Shown: in pieces, positions 9,262 through 18,318 of the stretch | Layout: every line of letters begins with the position of its first letter | Numbering within the stretch: position 1 is the stretch's first letter | Origin: Litchfieldia stipae | GTDB taxonomy: Bacteria; Bacillota; Bacilli; Bacillales; Bacillaceae_L | Length of the DNA: 52,334 bases | NCBI RefSeq assembly: GCF_014837155.1 | Contig: NZ_JACYHA010000024.1 | Coordinates: 1-52,334, forward strand | Direction: 5' to 3' | Notes under the pieces: generated by a model | What the model was told of the DNA's origin: nothing | Database searches by the model: none | Seen by the model: the letters and a program-made list of their open reading frames with translations, nothing else | Made by a program: the position numbers and the translations under genes

Positions 9262-9337
9262 TTGTAATAGTAGTCTTACTAATTGAGGTTTTAGAAGTTA
9301 TAGAATTAATCCTCTTAGTAATTTTTTTGAATCAGGC

Positions 9338-9353
9338 GTTCTTTTTAAGGAAC
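9338..9353. promoter_or_regulatory. Second SinR operator candidate of the exopolysaccharide operon
   Basis: GTTCTTTTTAAGGAAC: left half consensus, right half one mismatch. It lies 92 bases after the first operator centre to centre and 10 bases before TTGACA at 9363. Two spaced sites upstream of one operon would allow cooperative SinR binding. Confidence 0.65.
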
Positions 9354-9489
9354 TTTCTCTTGTTGACATTATACCTTGTAAGTTAAGTTGGGTGTATCTT
9401 AAATGATGCTGTCAGTTTAAATGTATGTCTAATTTTAACATCGAATTCTAAAATTCACCTTATTATAGTTCCCTAAGGAGAGCTTATAA

Positions 9490-10602
9490 ATGAAGATCCT
9501 TGTATTAGCAAATTTCGGTATGGGTTTATATAACTTCAGAAAAGAATTATTAGAGGAACTAATAAGTCAAAGTAATGAAGTGTTTATTTCTTTACCGAAT
9601 GATGAATATGTACCAAAACTTAATAATTTGGGCTGTAAATACGTAGAAACGAATCTGGATCGCCGCGGCACAAATCCAATTAGTGATTTGAAGCTTTTAC
9701 TACACTACATACAAATAATCAAAGAAATAAAACCAGACATTGTTTTGACGTATACCATCAAGCCTAATGTTTATGGTGGTCTTGCGTGTAGAATCACTCA
9801 AACCCGATATATCACGAATATAACAGGGCTTGGGACCTCCCTTGAAACGAAAAGTGTGATTCAAAGAATTACATTGCTGCTATATAAGGTTGGACTAAAA
9901 GATGCATCATGCATATTTTTTCAAAATAAAACCAATCTGAAGTTTTTCCGTGATCATCAAATAGCTAAGAGTAAAACTAGACTTGTTCCTGGATCTGGTG
10001 TGAACTTAAATAATCATAGTTTTGAAGATTATCCTGAGAACGATAAGAGTATTAGATTCCTCTTTATTGGACGGATGATGAAAGCCAAAGGAATTGATGA
10101 ACTTCTTCAGGCCGCAAAAATAGTCAAAGAAAAAAATGTGAATGTACATTTTGAGTTAATTGGCAGTTGTGAAGAGGATTATCAACAACGACTAAATGAT
10201 TTCAATGAAAAAGGAATCATCACGTATCATGGCCAACAAAACGATGTCCATTCATTTATAAAGCAATCTCATGCAACCATCCTACCTTCCTATCACGAAG
10301 GAACCGCCAATGTTCTGCTTGAATCAGCATCAGCAGGACGTGTTGTGTTGGCTTCAAGAGTACCAGGGTGTAAAGAAACTTTTGATGAAGATATAAGCGG
10401 CATCGGTTTTGACGTTCAAGATGTTGATAGTTTAGTAGAAGCCATCATTACATTTATCAACTTACCGTATGAACAAAAGAAAGCAATGGGGATGGCAGGA
10501 CGCAAGAAGATGGAAAAAGAGTATGATCGGCAAATTGTCATTAATGCTTATTTAGATGAAATAAATCAGCTTGTGAGGAGGGAACGATATGAGCTTGTAT
10601 GA
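9490..10602 (+). CDS. Family 4 glycosyltransferase (PglA/capsular type)
   Basis: GT-B fold, GT4 family, 370 aa. The N-terminus KILVLANFGMGLYNFRKELL and the DEYVPKLNNLGC and ITGLGTSLE stretches match transferases that act early on lipid-linked oligosaccharides, such as PglA. The donor domain has RFLFIGRMMKAKGIDELL and the nucleotide-sugar loop SYHEGTANVLLESASAG with the expected Glu pair. First gene of the operon behind two SinR-type operators; it overlaps the next gene by 14 bases. Donor could be the UDP-uronic acid made by the next two enzymes, but this is not proven by sequence. Confidence 0.85.
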   Translation: MKILVLANFGMGLYNFRKELLEELISQSNEVFISLPNDEYVPKLNNLGCKYVETNLDRRGTNPISDLKLLLHYIQIIKEIKPDIVLTYTIKPNVYGGLACRITQTRYITNITGLGTSLETKSVIQRITLLLYKVGLKDASCIFFQNKTNLKFFRDHQIAKSKTRLVPGSGVNLNNHSFEDYPENDKSIRFLFIGRMMKAKGIDELLQAAKIVKEKNVNVHFELIGSCEEDYQQRLNDFNEKGIITYHGQQNDVHSFIKQSHATILPSYHEGTANVLLESASAGRVVLASRVPGCKETFDEDISGIGFDVQDVDSLVEAIITFINLPYEQKKAMGMAGRKKMEKEYDRQIVINAYLDEINQLVRRERYELV

Positions 10603-11971
10603 AAAAATAGTGAACGGAGAAGAAAAGGTCTCATTAATTGGACTTGGATATGTGGGGATGCCAATTGCAGTCTCGTTTGCTAAGCAAGTGGATGTGATTG
10701 GATTTGATGTGAATACAGAAAAGATTGAGCTTTATAAAAAAGGAATAGATCCAACAAGAGAAGTTGGAGATGAGGTTATTTCCAATACCACGGTTGAATT
10801 TACGTCAGATGAAAAAAGATTAAGAGAAGCAAAGTTTCATATTGTAGCAGTTCCTACACCAGTTAAGGAAGATCGAACCCCTGATTTAACACCTCTTCAA
10901 TCTGCAAGTAGAACGCTTGGTAAAAACTTAACCAAAGGCTCAATTGTTGTCTTTGAATCAACGGTTTATCCAGGTGTTACGGAAGACATTTGCGTACCTA
11001 TTTTAGAAAAAGAATCAGGATTAACCTATGGCATAGATTTTAAAGTCGGATATTCACCAGAAAGAATCAACCCAGGAGACAAAGACCATCGACTTGAAAC
11101 CATCATCAAGGTTGTTGCTGGAATGGACCAAGAAACCCTTGATATTGTTGCTAAAGTGTACGAATTAGTTGTTGATGCAGGGGTGTATAGAGCTGAGAGC
11201 ATTAAAGTGGCTGAAGCCGCTAAGGTAATTGAGAATTCTCAACGCGACATCAATATCGCTTTTATGAATGAACTTTCTATTATTTTTAACAAAATGGACA
11301 TTGATACAAAAGCTGTGCTAGATGCTGCAGGTACGAAGTGGAATTTTCTTAAATTCTCTCCAGGACTTGTAGGTGGGCACTGTATTGGTGTGGATCCCTA
11401 CTATCTAACGTATAAAGCTGAACAAATGGGCTACTATTCTCAAATTATCTTATCTGGAAGAAAAATTAACGATGATATGGGGAAGTACGTCGCAGAAAGT
11501 ATCGTAAAGAAAATGATTAAAGCTAATAAGCAGATAAATGGTTCAAGAGTGGCCATCTTTGGTGTGACTTTCAAAGAAAATTGTCCAGATGTTCGGAATA
11601 CGAAGGTCATAGATGTAATTAATGAATTAGAGGAATATGGTGTAGATGTAAAAGTCGTGGATCCTCTTGCGGATAAAGATGATCTTTGGGATGAATATCG
11701 GATTAATCCAAGTGAAGTTCATGAAATTAAAGAAATGGATGCCGTCATTTTTGCAGTTCCACATGATGAGTTTAGATCAATTTCATTAGAAGATGTTAAA
11801 AAGATGTATAGAGCATCTGTGTCTAAGTATATGAACTATGAAGTTTTAAATGAAATTGCGGCAGCATCTGAGATAACAATTAAGGATACAAACAATGTAT
11901 TAATGGACATAAAGGGCATATTTAATCGCAGAGAAGCTGAAGAAGCGGGCTTCATGTATTGGAGGCTATAA
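10589..11971 (+). CDS. UDP-N-acetylhexosamine 6-dehydrogenase (TviB/WbpA-like)
   Basis: Oxidises UDP-GlcNAc or a related sugar to the uronic acid with two NAD+. Visible: Rossmann motif GLGYVGMPIA (from residue 18), ESTVYPGVTED, the catalytic Cys in GGHCIGVDPYY (near residue 263), and the C-terminal domain VAIFGVTFKENCPDVRNTK. Length 460 aa is rather long for UDP-Glc dehydrogenase and fits the TviB/WbpO/Cap5L group. GGAGGG precedes the ATG inside the upstream gene. With the next gene it should yield a UDP-GalNAcA-type donor. Confidence 0.88.
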   Translation: MSLYEKIVNGEEKVSLIGLGYVGMPIAVSFAKQVDVIGFDVNTEKIELYKKGIDPTREVGDEVISNTTVEFTSDEKRLREAKFHIVAVPTPVKEDRTPDLTPLQSASRTLGKNLTKGSIVVFESTVYPGVTEDICVPILEKESGLTYGIDFKVGYSPERINPGDKDHRLETIIKVVAGMDQETLDIVAKVYELVVDAGVYRAESIKVAEAAKVIENSQRDINIAFMNELSIIFNKMDIDTKAVLDAAGTKWNFLKFSPGLVGGHCIGVDPYYLTYKAEQMGYYSQIILSGRKINDDMGKYVAESIVKKMIKANKQINGSRVAIFGVTFKENCPDVRNTKVIDVINELEEYGVDVKVVDPLADKDDLWDEYRINPSEVHEIKEMDAVIFAVPHDEFRSISLEDVKKMYRASVSKYMNYEVLNEIAAASEITIKDTNNVLMDIKGIFNRREAEEAGFMYWRL

Positions 11972-11973
11972 AT

Positions 11974-12966
11974 ATGGGGTATGAAAATATAACCTTTCCT
12001 AAAGGGAGTACATTTTTAGTCACAGGAGCAGCAGGATTTATTGGTTCGAATTTAGTTGAAGCCATCTTAAAGTTAGGTTATCAAGTGAGAGGGTTAGATA
12101 ACTTTTCAACAGGGAAAGAAAAAAATGTAGATCAGTTTATTTACCATTCTAACTATGAATTTATAGAAGGAGATATTCGTGAACTGGATACTTGCTTGAA
12201 AGCTTGTGAAGGAGTCGATTATGTTCTTCATCAAGCGGCATGGGGAAGTGTTCCTAGGAGTATCGAGATGCCATTATTATATGAAGAAATTAATATAAAA
12301 GGTACGTTAAATATGATGGAAGCAGCACGTCAAAATGGGGTGAAAAAATTTGTGTATGCTTCTAGTTCTTCTGTGTATGGTGATGAGCCTGTGTTACCAA
12401 AAAAAGAAGGTAGAGAAGGCAATGTTTTATCACCTTATGCACTTACTAAAAAGGTTAATGAAGAATATGCGAAGTTATATACAAAATTATATGGACTTGA
12501 TACCTATGGTTTAAGGTATTTTAATGTTTTTGGTCGAAGGCAAGACCCAAATGGTGCATATGCTGCAGTGATTCCAAAGTTTATCCAACAATTACTAAAT
12601 AACGAATCGCCAACAATTAATGGAGATGGACAGCAGAGCAGAGATTTTACATATATCGAAAATGTAATAGAGGCCAACTTAAAGGCTTGTAATGCAAGTA
12701 GTGATGCTGCAGGAAACGCTTATAATATCGCATTTGGTGGTAGGGAGTATTTAATTGATATGTATCATCATTTATTAACTGCATTAGGCAAGGATATACA
12801 ACCCTTCTTCGGACCTCCACGCAAAGGAGATATAAAGCATAGTAATGCAAATATTTCTAAAGCAAAAGAAATGCTAGGGTATGAGCCTGACTGGAGCTTT
12901 GAGCGGGGGATTGAAGTAGCAATTGAATGGTATAAAGAAGAATTTGAGGTGTTAAAACCAATTTAG
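11974..12966 (+). CDS. UDP-N-acetylhexosamine(uronate) 4-epimerase (TviC/WbpP-like)
   Basis: Extended short-chain dehydrogenase. NAD+ motif TGAAGFIG near residues 17-24, LRGLDNFSTGK-like loop, the Ser-Tyr-Lys catalytic set in YASSSSVYGD and SPYALTKK, and RYFNVFGRRQDPNGAYAAVIPKF, typical of 4-epimerases acting on N-acetylated UDP-sugars. ATG 11974 has GGAGG at 11961-11965; an in-frame TTG 11959 would overlap the upstream gene and lacks a site. The dehydrogenase-epimerase pair matches TviB-TviC, making UDP-GalNAcA from UDP-GlcNAc. Confidence 0.88.
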   Translation: MGYENITFPKGSTFLVTGAAGFIGSNLVEAILKLGYQVRGLDNFSTGKEKNVDQFIYHSNYEFIEGDIRELDTCLKACEGVDYVLHQAAWGSVPRSIEMPLLYEEINIKGTLNMMEAARQNGVKKFVYASSSSVYGDEPVLPKKEGREGNVLSPYALTKKVNEEYAKLYTKLYGLDTYGLRYFNVFGRRQDPNGAYAAVIPKFIQQLLNNESPTINGDGQQSRDFTYIENVIEANLKACNASSDAAGNAYNIAFGGREYLIDMYHHLLTALGKDIQPFFGPPRKGDIKHSNANISKAKEMLGYEPDWSFERGIEVAIEWYKEEFEVLKPI

Positions 12967-12991
12967 TTTTTTGAATGGTGGTGAATGTGAA

Positions 12992-14101
12992 ATGAATAAA
13001 CCGGTCAGAGTTTTACATGTAGTGGTTAATATGAACCGGGGTGGGGCTGAAACGCTAATCATGAATCTATATCGAAATATAGATCGCACCAGAGTTCAGT
13101 TTGACTTCCTCACGTGTAAAGAAGGAGTTTTTGATAGCGAAATAAAAGAACTTGGGGGGATGGTACATCGGATTCCCTATGTAAGTGATGTAGGTCATTT
13201 TGGTTATATAAAGTCACTTAATCATTTTTTCTCTACTCATCATAACTACTCGATTGTTCATTCACATTTGAATCAAATGAGTGGGTTGGTTGTTAGGGAA
13301 GCTAAAAAGAATGGAATAAGATACTGCATTACCCACAGCCATAATACAGGTGGGGAAGGTAGTTTTTTAGCAAAGAGCTATAAATGGTATTCTAGATTAC
13401 ATATTGCTCCTTATTCAGATTATACCTTTGCCTGTTCTCAAGCTGCTGCAAAGTGGTTATTCGGTCATAAATCAAATGAAGCGAAATTGCTCAACAATGG
13501 AATAGAACCGGAATCCTTCATGTACTCTCCCGACATTAGATTGGTCAAAAGGAAAGAATTAGGGATTGATAACCAACTAGTGATTGGGCATGTTGGGAGA
13601 TTTACAAAGCAAAAAAATCACAAATTTATAGTTGGGTTATTCTCTGAATTTTTAAAAAAAGAACCCAATTCTATTTTATTATTATGTGGGGACGGTGTTT
13701 TAAGAAAAGAGATTGAAAAAAAAGTTAATGAATTAAATATACAAGATAATGTCAAGTTCTTAGGAGTTAGAAGTGACATAAATTATTTACTTCAAGCCTT
13801 TGACATTTTCATTTTTCCCTCTCTCTATGAGGGATTAGGAGTAGTACTTATAGAAGCACAAGCAGCTGGACTCCCTTGCTTGATATCAGAAGAAATACCA
13901 AAAGAGGTAGATATGGGGTTAAATTTAGTAAAACCTCTGGATATTACTCGCAGAGATTTATGGATAAATGAACTTGAAGAACTTAACAAAGAAAAATATA
14001 ATCGAAATCCCTCACAACTGAACAGCTTAAGAGAGAGAGGTTATGACATAAAAGTTACAGCAGGCTGGCTTCAAGATTTTTATATAATGAATTCGAGGTG
14101 A
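12992..14101 (+). CDS. epsF: EpsF-like family 4 glycosyltransferase
   Basis: Closely resembles B. subtilis EpsF: VRVLHVVVNMNRGGAETLIM at the N-terminus, FDFLTCKEGVFDSEI, CITHSHNT, LIGHVGRFTKQKNHKF-type donor domain start, and FPSLYEGLGVVLIEAQAAG in the donor loop. EpsF works in matrix exopolysaccharide assembly under SinR, which fits the operators upstream of this operon. ATG 12992 follows GGTGGTGA; the in-frame TTG at 12971 is unlikely. Confidence 0.85.
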   Translation: MNKPVRVLHVVVNMNRGGAETLIMNLYRNIDRTRVQFDFLTCKEGVFDSEIKELGGMVHRIPYVSDVGHFGYIKSLNHFFSTHHNYSIVHSHLNQMSGLVVREAKKNGIRYCITHSHNTGGEGSFLAKSYKWYSRLHIAPYSDYTFACSQAAAKWLFGHKSNEAKLLNNGIEPESFMYSPDIRLVKRKELGIDNQLVIGHVGRFTKQKNHKFIVGLFSEFLKKEPNSILLLCGDGVLRKEIEKKVNELNIQDNVKFLGVRSDINYLLQAFDIFIFPSLYEGLGVVLIEAQAAGLPCLISEEIPKEVDMGLNLVKPLDITRRDLWINELEELNKEKYNRNPSQLNSLRERGYDIKVTAGWLQDFYIMNSR

Positions 14102-14106
14102 CCTTT

Positions 14107-14991
14107 TTGACATTATTAACAGTATTTACCCCAACCTATAATAGAGCTTACATCCTCCATCAATGCTATGAGAGTCTTAAAAGACAAACGAATAAGGATT
14201 TTGTCTGGTTGGTTATTGATGATGGGTCCTCAGATAATACGGAAGAGATGGTGAGAAGCTGGATATCAGAAAATGTAATTTCAATTCAATATTACCGACA
14301 AGAAAACCAAGGGATGCATGGTGCTCATAATACTGCTTATACGTTGATAAACACAGAATTAAATGTCTGTATTGATAGTGATGATTATATGCCTGACGAT
14401 GCTGTTGAAAAAATCGCCTCATTTTGGAAAGAATATGGTAGTGAAAATGTTGGAGGTATTATAGGACTTGATTGCTATAGTGATGGACGTATCATAGGAA
14501 CAGAACTACCTATGAATATAGTAACCTCTACTTTATTTAACTTGTACCATAAACATGGAGTAAAAGGTGACAAGAAGTTAGTCTATCGAACGGAGTTAAC
14601 AAAGAAGTTTCCTTATCCAGTTTATCCAAATGAGAAATTAGTCCCTTTATCGTATAAATATTATATGATCGACCAGGAATATGAGATGCTTCTTATGAAT
14701 GACCCACTTTGTATTGTGGAGTATCTGCCAGATGGATCATCTATGAACATATTAAAACACTATAAAAATAGTCCCAACGGATTTAGGTTTTATCGGATGG
14801 AAATGATGAAGCTATCGAATACTCCGTTACAGTTCAAATTTAAGCAGGCCATTCACTATGTTTCTTGTAGTTTATTTGCAGAAAGTAAAGATATATTAAA
14901 TCAAACTCCACACAAATTACTTACACTTGTTGCAATTCCTTTTGGTATATTACTCAATAGATATATCTTAGGTAAGATGGTAGAAAAATAA
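14107..14991 (+). CDS. Family 2 glycosyltransferase
   Basis: GT-A fold transferase. LLTVFTPTYNRAYILHQCYE opens the domain, followed by WLVIDDGSSDNTEE and the metal-binding CIDSDDYMPDDAVE; the C-terminal half is less conserved and ends with a hydrophobic segment near residue 275. TTG 14107 lies six bases after GAGGTG at 14095-14100; GTG 14098 overlaps the ribosome site and the stop of the upstream gene. Last gene of the exopolysaccharide operon. It lacks the Wzx/Wzy or chain-length genes, which are not in this window. Confidence 0.83.
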   Translation: MTLLTVFTPTYNRAYILHQCYESLKRQTNKDFVWLVIDDGSSDNTEEMVRSWISENVISIQYYRQENQGMHGAHNTAYTLINTELNVCIDSDDYMPDDAVEKIASFWKEYGSENVGGIIGLDCYSDGRIIGTELPMNIVTSTLFNLYHKHGVKGDKKLVYRTELTKKFPYPVYPNEKLVPLSYKYYMIDQEYEMLLMNDPLCIVEYLPDGSSMNILKHYKNSPNGFRFYRMEMMKLSNTPLQFKFKQAIHYVSCSLFAESKDILNQTPHKLLTLVAIPFGILLNRYILGKMVEK

Positions 14992-15005
14992 TATAATTTT
15001 TGTAG

Positions 15006-15034
15006 TTGACATTATATAGTAAAGGTGATAATTT
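15006..15034 (+). promoter_or_regulatory. Promoter of the lasso peptide operon
   Basis: TTGACA (15006-15011), 17-base spacer, TAATTT (15029-15034) with a TG extension at 15026-15027. Exactly 10 bases separate the -10 from the palindrome at 15045. The same layout (TTGACT, 17, extended TAATTT, 10, palindrome) recurs at 28273, which suggests a shared control unit. Confidence 0.65.
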
Positions 15035-15044
15035 TAACCTAGGT

Positions 15045-15060
15045 GTTCTTATTAAAGAAC
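15045..15060. promoter_or_regulatory. SinR operator candidate of the lasso operon
   Basis: GTTCTTATTAAAGAAC: right half is consensus AAAGAAC, left half has one mismatch in its last base. It covers the expected start region of the lasso transcript, so binding should repress it. Confidence 0.7.
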
Positions 15061-15174
15061 GAGTTTGCGTGGGAAATACATTAAACTTAGTTTAGAAAGT
15101 AAAACTTATTATCTAATGGATTTGAAAATCAACTTTAACCATATTTTCGCTAATGAGAATAACAGGGGGAAAAG

Positions 15175-17103
15175 ATGAGTGCAATTGCTGGACTTTACAA
15201 TAAAGATAAAGTAACAGTTACAATAGAACAAATTAGTAGAATCATGGAACCATTAACTCAGTATCCAGCTGATGATATTCAGGTTTGGAATAAGGAAAAT
15301 GTTTTTATAGGTTGTCATGCTCAGTGGATCACTCCTGAATCAGTAAATGAACAGCTACCTTACTTTGATTACGAAAGGCAGATGGTAATTACAGTTGATG
15401 CAATTATTGATAATAGGCAAGAACTTTTAGAGAGACTCCAGTTAGATCGAGAAGAAAGAAAAGTTGTTTCAGATAGTTTGTTAATCCTATTAGCGTATCA
15501 AAAGTGGGGGGAAGAATGTCCCAAATACCTAAATGGTGATTTTGCTTTTATGATATGGGATAAAAAGCAACAAAAGTTTTTTGGAGCAAGAGACTTTTCT
15601 GGAGGTCGTACTTTATATTATTATAACTGCTTTTCACACTTTGCGTTTTGTACAATGATCGCACCATTATTAAATCTCCCATTTGTTAGTGAAACCATTA
15701 ATGAAGAATGGATTGCAGAATTTTTAGTTATTGCGGGTATGGTTGATGTGGTGGACACAACTATCACACCTTATAAGGATATTAAACAACTCCCTCCGGC
15801 CCACAGTATTACAGTAACAAGTGGAAGTATTAGTTTAAAAAGATATTGTATGTTAAAAAGTGAAAGTACTCTTTATTTAAACTCAGATGAGGAGTATGTA
15901 GAGGCATTTCAAGAGGTTTTCCAAGAAGCTGTAAATTCTAGACTTAGAACTCATAAAAAAGTTGGAGCACAGTTAAGTGGTGGTTTGGATTCAGGTTCTA
16001 TTGTTAGTTTTGCTTCACGTAAACTACGACAAGAAAATAAGCAATTGTATACCTATAGTTATGTGCCAACAGCTAATTTTAATGACTATACAGCAAGTCA
16101 TTTAACAGCAAATGAGACCCCATTTATAAAATCAACAGTAAATTATGTTGGTGGAATAAAAGATTATTATTTAGAATTTCAAGGACGTGACTCTTACTCT
16201 GAAATCGACAATTTGATGGATATAACAGAAATTCCTTACAAGTTTTATGTTAACTCATTTTGGTTAAAAGGGATTTTTGAACAAGCAAATAACCATGGTG
16301 TAGGCATATTGTTAAACGGAGGTAGAGGGAACTTATCGATATCATGGGGAAATGCACTTAACTATTATGCCGTGCTAATAAAGAGGTTAAGGTGGATTCA
16401 TGCACTTAAAGAAATTGGAAAATTCAGTCAAAACGTAGGATCAGGGCGAAAAAGAGTAATTTCCTCTGTGTTTAAATTAGCTTTTCCGATACAACTTATC
16501 AACTCTGATAGTAGAACAGGTACTGATTCACCACTTATTAATCCAGATTTTGCTGCACAGACAAAAGTTTATGAGAGAATCTCAAAACATGGATTTGATA
16601 GATTAGGAAAATCAGTGCTGAGGGATCCATATGAACTAAGGAAACAACACTTTGAACAATTATGTCAATGGAATGCTAGTAACACTTTATCTACAAAACT
16701 GTCATTACGATATGCTCTTTGGAAACGTGATCCAACAAATGATGTACGAGTTATTAGGTATTGCCTTTCACTACCTGAAAGTCAATATGTTCAGAATGGA
16801 TTAAACAGAGCTTTAATCAGAAGAGCAACTGAAAATTTACTACCAGACGACGTAAGGTTGAACATGAAAGTTAGAGGTGTTCAAGGAGCTGACTGGGTCT
16901 TTCGAATGATTCCAAAGTGGGCAGAATTCAAAAATGAAGTTGATAGAATGTGTAATGATAACTCATTTATGAGAATAGTAAATCACAAAAAATTATTAGA
17001 AGCAAAAGCTCAGCTTAAAGAAGATGTCATGCCAGAACATGCATATTCCAACCATTTGAAAGTATTAATGGATAGTCTAATTATGTATCGTTTCTTAAAT
17101 TAG
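15175..17103 (+). CDS. Lasso peptide macrolactam synthetase (asparagine-synthase-like)
   Basis: Closes the isopeptide ring of a lasso peptide by adenylating the ring Glu/Asp side chain with ATP. It has the asparagine synthase B layout: N-terminal glutaminase-like domain beginning MSAIAGLYNKD, with no Cys at position 2, so glutaminase activity is absent as is usual for these cyclases; then the synthetase domain with PP-loop SGGLDSGSIVSFA near residues 267-279. Length 642 aa is normal. GGGGG lies six bases before the ATG. It is first in an operon of precursor, kinase, protease, exporter, RRE and nucleotidyltransferase, which fixes the role. Confidence 0.93.
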   Translation: MSAIAGLYNKDKVTVTIEQISRIMEPLTQYPADDIQVWNKENVFIGCHAQWITPESVNEQLPYFDYERQMVITVDAIIDNRQELLERLQLDREERKVVSDSLLILLAYQKWGEECPKYLNGDFAFMIWDKKQQKFFGARDFSGGRTLYYYNCFSHFAFCTMIAPLLNLPFVSETINEEWIAEFLVIAGMVDVVDTTITPYKDIKQLPPAHSITVTSGSISLKRYCMLKSESTLYLNSDEEYVEAFQEVFQEAVNSRLRTHKKVGAQLSGGLDSGSIVSFASRKLRQENKQLYTYSYVPTANFNDYTASHLTANETPFIKSTVNYVGGIKDYYLEFQGRDSYSEIDNLMDITEIPYKFYVNSFWLKGIFEQANNHGVGILLNGGRGNLSISWGNALNYYAVLIKRLRWIHALKEIGKFSQNVGSGRKRVISSVFKLAFPIQLINSDSRTGTDSPLINPDFAAQTKVYERISKHGFDRLGKSVLRDPYELRKQHFEQLCQWNASNTLSTKLSLRYALWKRDPTNDVRVIRYCLSLPESQYVQNGLNRALIRRATENLLPDDVRLNMKVRGVQGADWVFRMIPKWAEFKNEVDRMCNDNSFMRIVNHKKLLEAKAQLKEDVMPEHAYSNHLKVLMDSLIMYRFLN

Positions 17104-17120
17104 AAGGGGGGTGAAAAGAT

Positions 17121-17279
17121 ATGACAAAAAAAGTATGGGCTAGACCAACACTTGATATTCTTAGCGTTAACATGACGGAAGCTGCTACATATGACCAGCC
17201 GGAACATGATGAGGCATATAACGGGGATAATACTCGTAAAAAGCCTGATGGTACACTTGTTCCTCACCATGAAAGCTAA
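17121..17279 (+). CDS. Lasso peptide precursor (paeninodin family)
   Basis: 52-aa precursor with strong GGGGGG site. Leader of 20 residues MTKKVWARPTLDILSVNMTE matches the paeninodin-type W..P.L..L.V..T pattern with Thr at -2. Cleavage after Glu20 would give a 32-residue core that begins AATYDQPE, placing Glu at core position 8 for an eight-residue Ala1-Glu8 ring. The core ends HHES; the terminal Ser is the expected site for the adjacent HPr-kinase-like enzyme. Paeninodin's core is 23 residues, so this tail is unusually long. Cleavage point and ring are inferred from the rule. Confidence 0.92.
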   Translation: MTKKVWARPTLDILSVNMTEAATYDQPEHDEAYNGDNTRKKPDGTLVPHHES

Positions 17280-17303
17280 GTAATATTTACTTGGATTGTT
17301 GGG

Positions 17304-17341
17304 GCTCTTATGTAATTCATAAGAGCTTCTAGTTTTATTTT
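17304..17341 (+). terminator. Attenuator hairpin after the lasso precursor
   Basis: GCTCTTATG and CATAAGAGC form a perfect 9-bp stem with a 5-base loop (17304-17326), followed by a broken T-rich run (TTCTAGTTTTATTTT). It would let most transcripts stop after the precursor and give a high precursor-to-enzyme ratio. Confidence 0.75.
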
Positions 17342-17363
17342 GCAAAATGGAGTGAGTATATTA

Positions 17364-18314
17364 ATGATTAATAAAGGTTATTTCCAATTTGAAGCATTTG
17401 GTTTAGTAGTTAGTAGTGATATCAACTTTCCTGAGCTGCATAAAAAAAATGATCGTACTCTAAACATTGATATTACTCTTAGTATAAATAAAGAACTTGC
17501 ATATCATTATTCTGGTAGACCTTTTGATTTTGTCATGAAAAATAACATAGTAACATTACTAGTGCCAAAAGTCGGAGTTTTTCAGATGAAAGATGGGAAA
17601 GAGATACTGATATCTCCATATAAAGATGCGAACGAAGATATCATTAGATTATATATATTGGGTTCCTGCTTCGGTACTTTGTTATTACAAAGGGGGATTT
17701 TACCTCTGCATGGTAGTGCAATCGCTGTAGATGGTAAGGCTTATGCAATTGTAGGGGAATCTGGGGCAGGTAAATCAACTCTTGCTTCAGCTTTTATGGA
17801 GAAAGGTTACCAGCTTTTAAGTGATGATGTCATTGCATTATCATTTTCGGGAGTTGATGATAATCCTCATGTAATTCCTTCTTATCCACAACAAAAACTT
17901 TGGCAACAAAGTCTAGAGGAGTTTGGAATAGATTACAACTCTTTGCGTCCAATTTACGGACGAGAAGATAAATATTGTATACCTGTTAACGATAAATACT
18001 GCTCGATTCCTATGCAATTGGCCGGAATTTTTGAACTTAAAAAAACTGATGCAGGTTCTGTTTCAATCCATCCAATTATTGGTTTAGAACAGCTTCGAAT
18101 ACTGTTTGAACATACCTATCGCCAGTTCTTAATTCCTAAAATGAATTTAACAGAATGGCATTTTAAGCAATCAACGCTACTTGCTTCAAATCTACCGCTT
18201 TATAAGATTTCTAGACCAATAACAGGATTTTCAGCGTATCAGATAGTAGAGCAAATATTAAATACTATTCATAAAAATAGCCATAAAAATTATAGAAATA
18301 TCGCTATAGGGTGA
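17364..18314 (+). CDS. HPr-kinase-like lasso peptide kinase
   Basis: Belongs to the group of HPr kinase homologues (PadeK, PsmK, ThcoK) that phosphorylate the C-terminal Ser of lasso precursors. P-loop GESGAGKSTLAS near residues 129-140, then LLSDDVIALSF, the acidic pair expected after the P-loop. About 316 aa from ATG 17364; GGAG at 17349 is somewhat distant and an in-frame TTG at 17340 is less likely. The precursor's terminal Ser52 supports the substrate. Confidence 0.87.
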   Translation: MINKGYFQFEAFGLVVSSDINFPELHKKNDRTLNIDITLSINKELAYHYSGRPFDFVMKNNIVTLLVPKVGVFQMKDGKEILISPYKDANEDIIRLYILGSCFGTLLLQRGILPLHGSAIAVDGKAYAIVGESGAGKSTLASAFMEKGYQLLSDDVIALSFSGVDDNPHVIPSYPQQKLWQQSLEEFGIDYNSLRPIYGREDKYCIPVNDKYCSIPMQLAGIFELKKTDAGSVSIHPIIGLEQLRILFEHTYRQFLIPKMNLTEWHFKQSTLLASNLPLYKISRPITGFSAYQIVEQILNTIHKNSHKNYRNIAIG

Positions 18315-18318
18315 TTCA

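Larger units (their letters stand above)
8887..9489. other. 603-base regulatory gap between two glycan gene runs
   Basis: No convincing gene. The left half (8887-9197) holds AT-rich sequence in which I see no structure beyond a weak 7-bp inverted repeat at the end of the preceding gene. The right half holds a sigma-A-like promoter and two SinR-type palindromes (listed separately), a TTGACA at 9363-9368 without a clear -10, and a long leader before the gene at 9490 with AAGGAG at 9475-9480. Confidence 0.6.

Noticed and set aside
9198-9386. 62-aa open frame in the gap before the exopolysaccharide operon
   Set aside because: No ribosome site, composition of AT-rich noncoding DNA, and it runs over the promoter and both operators.
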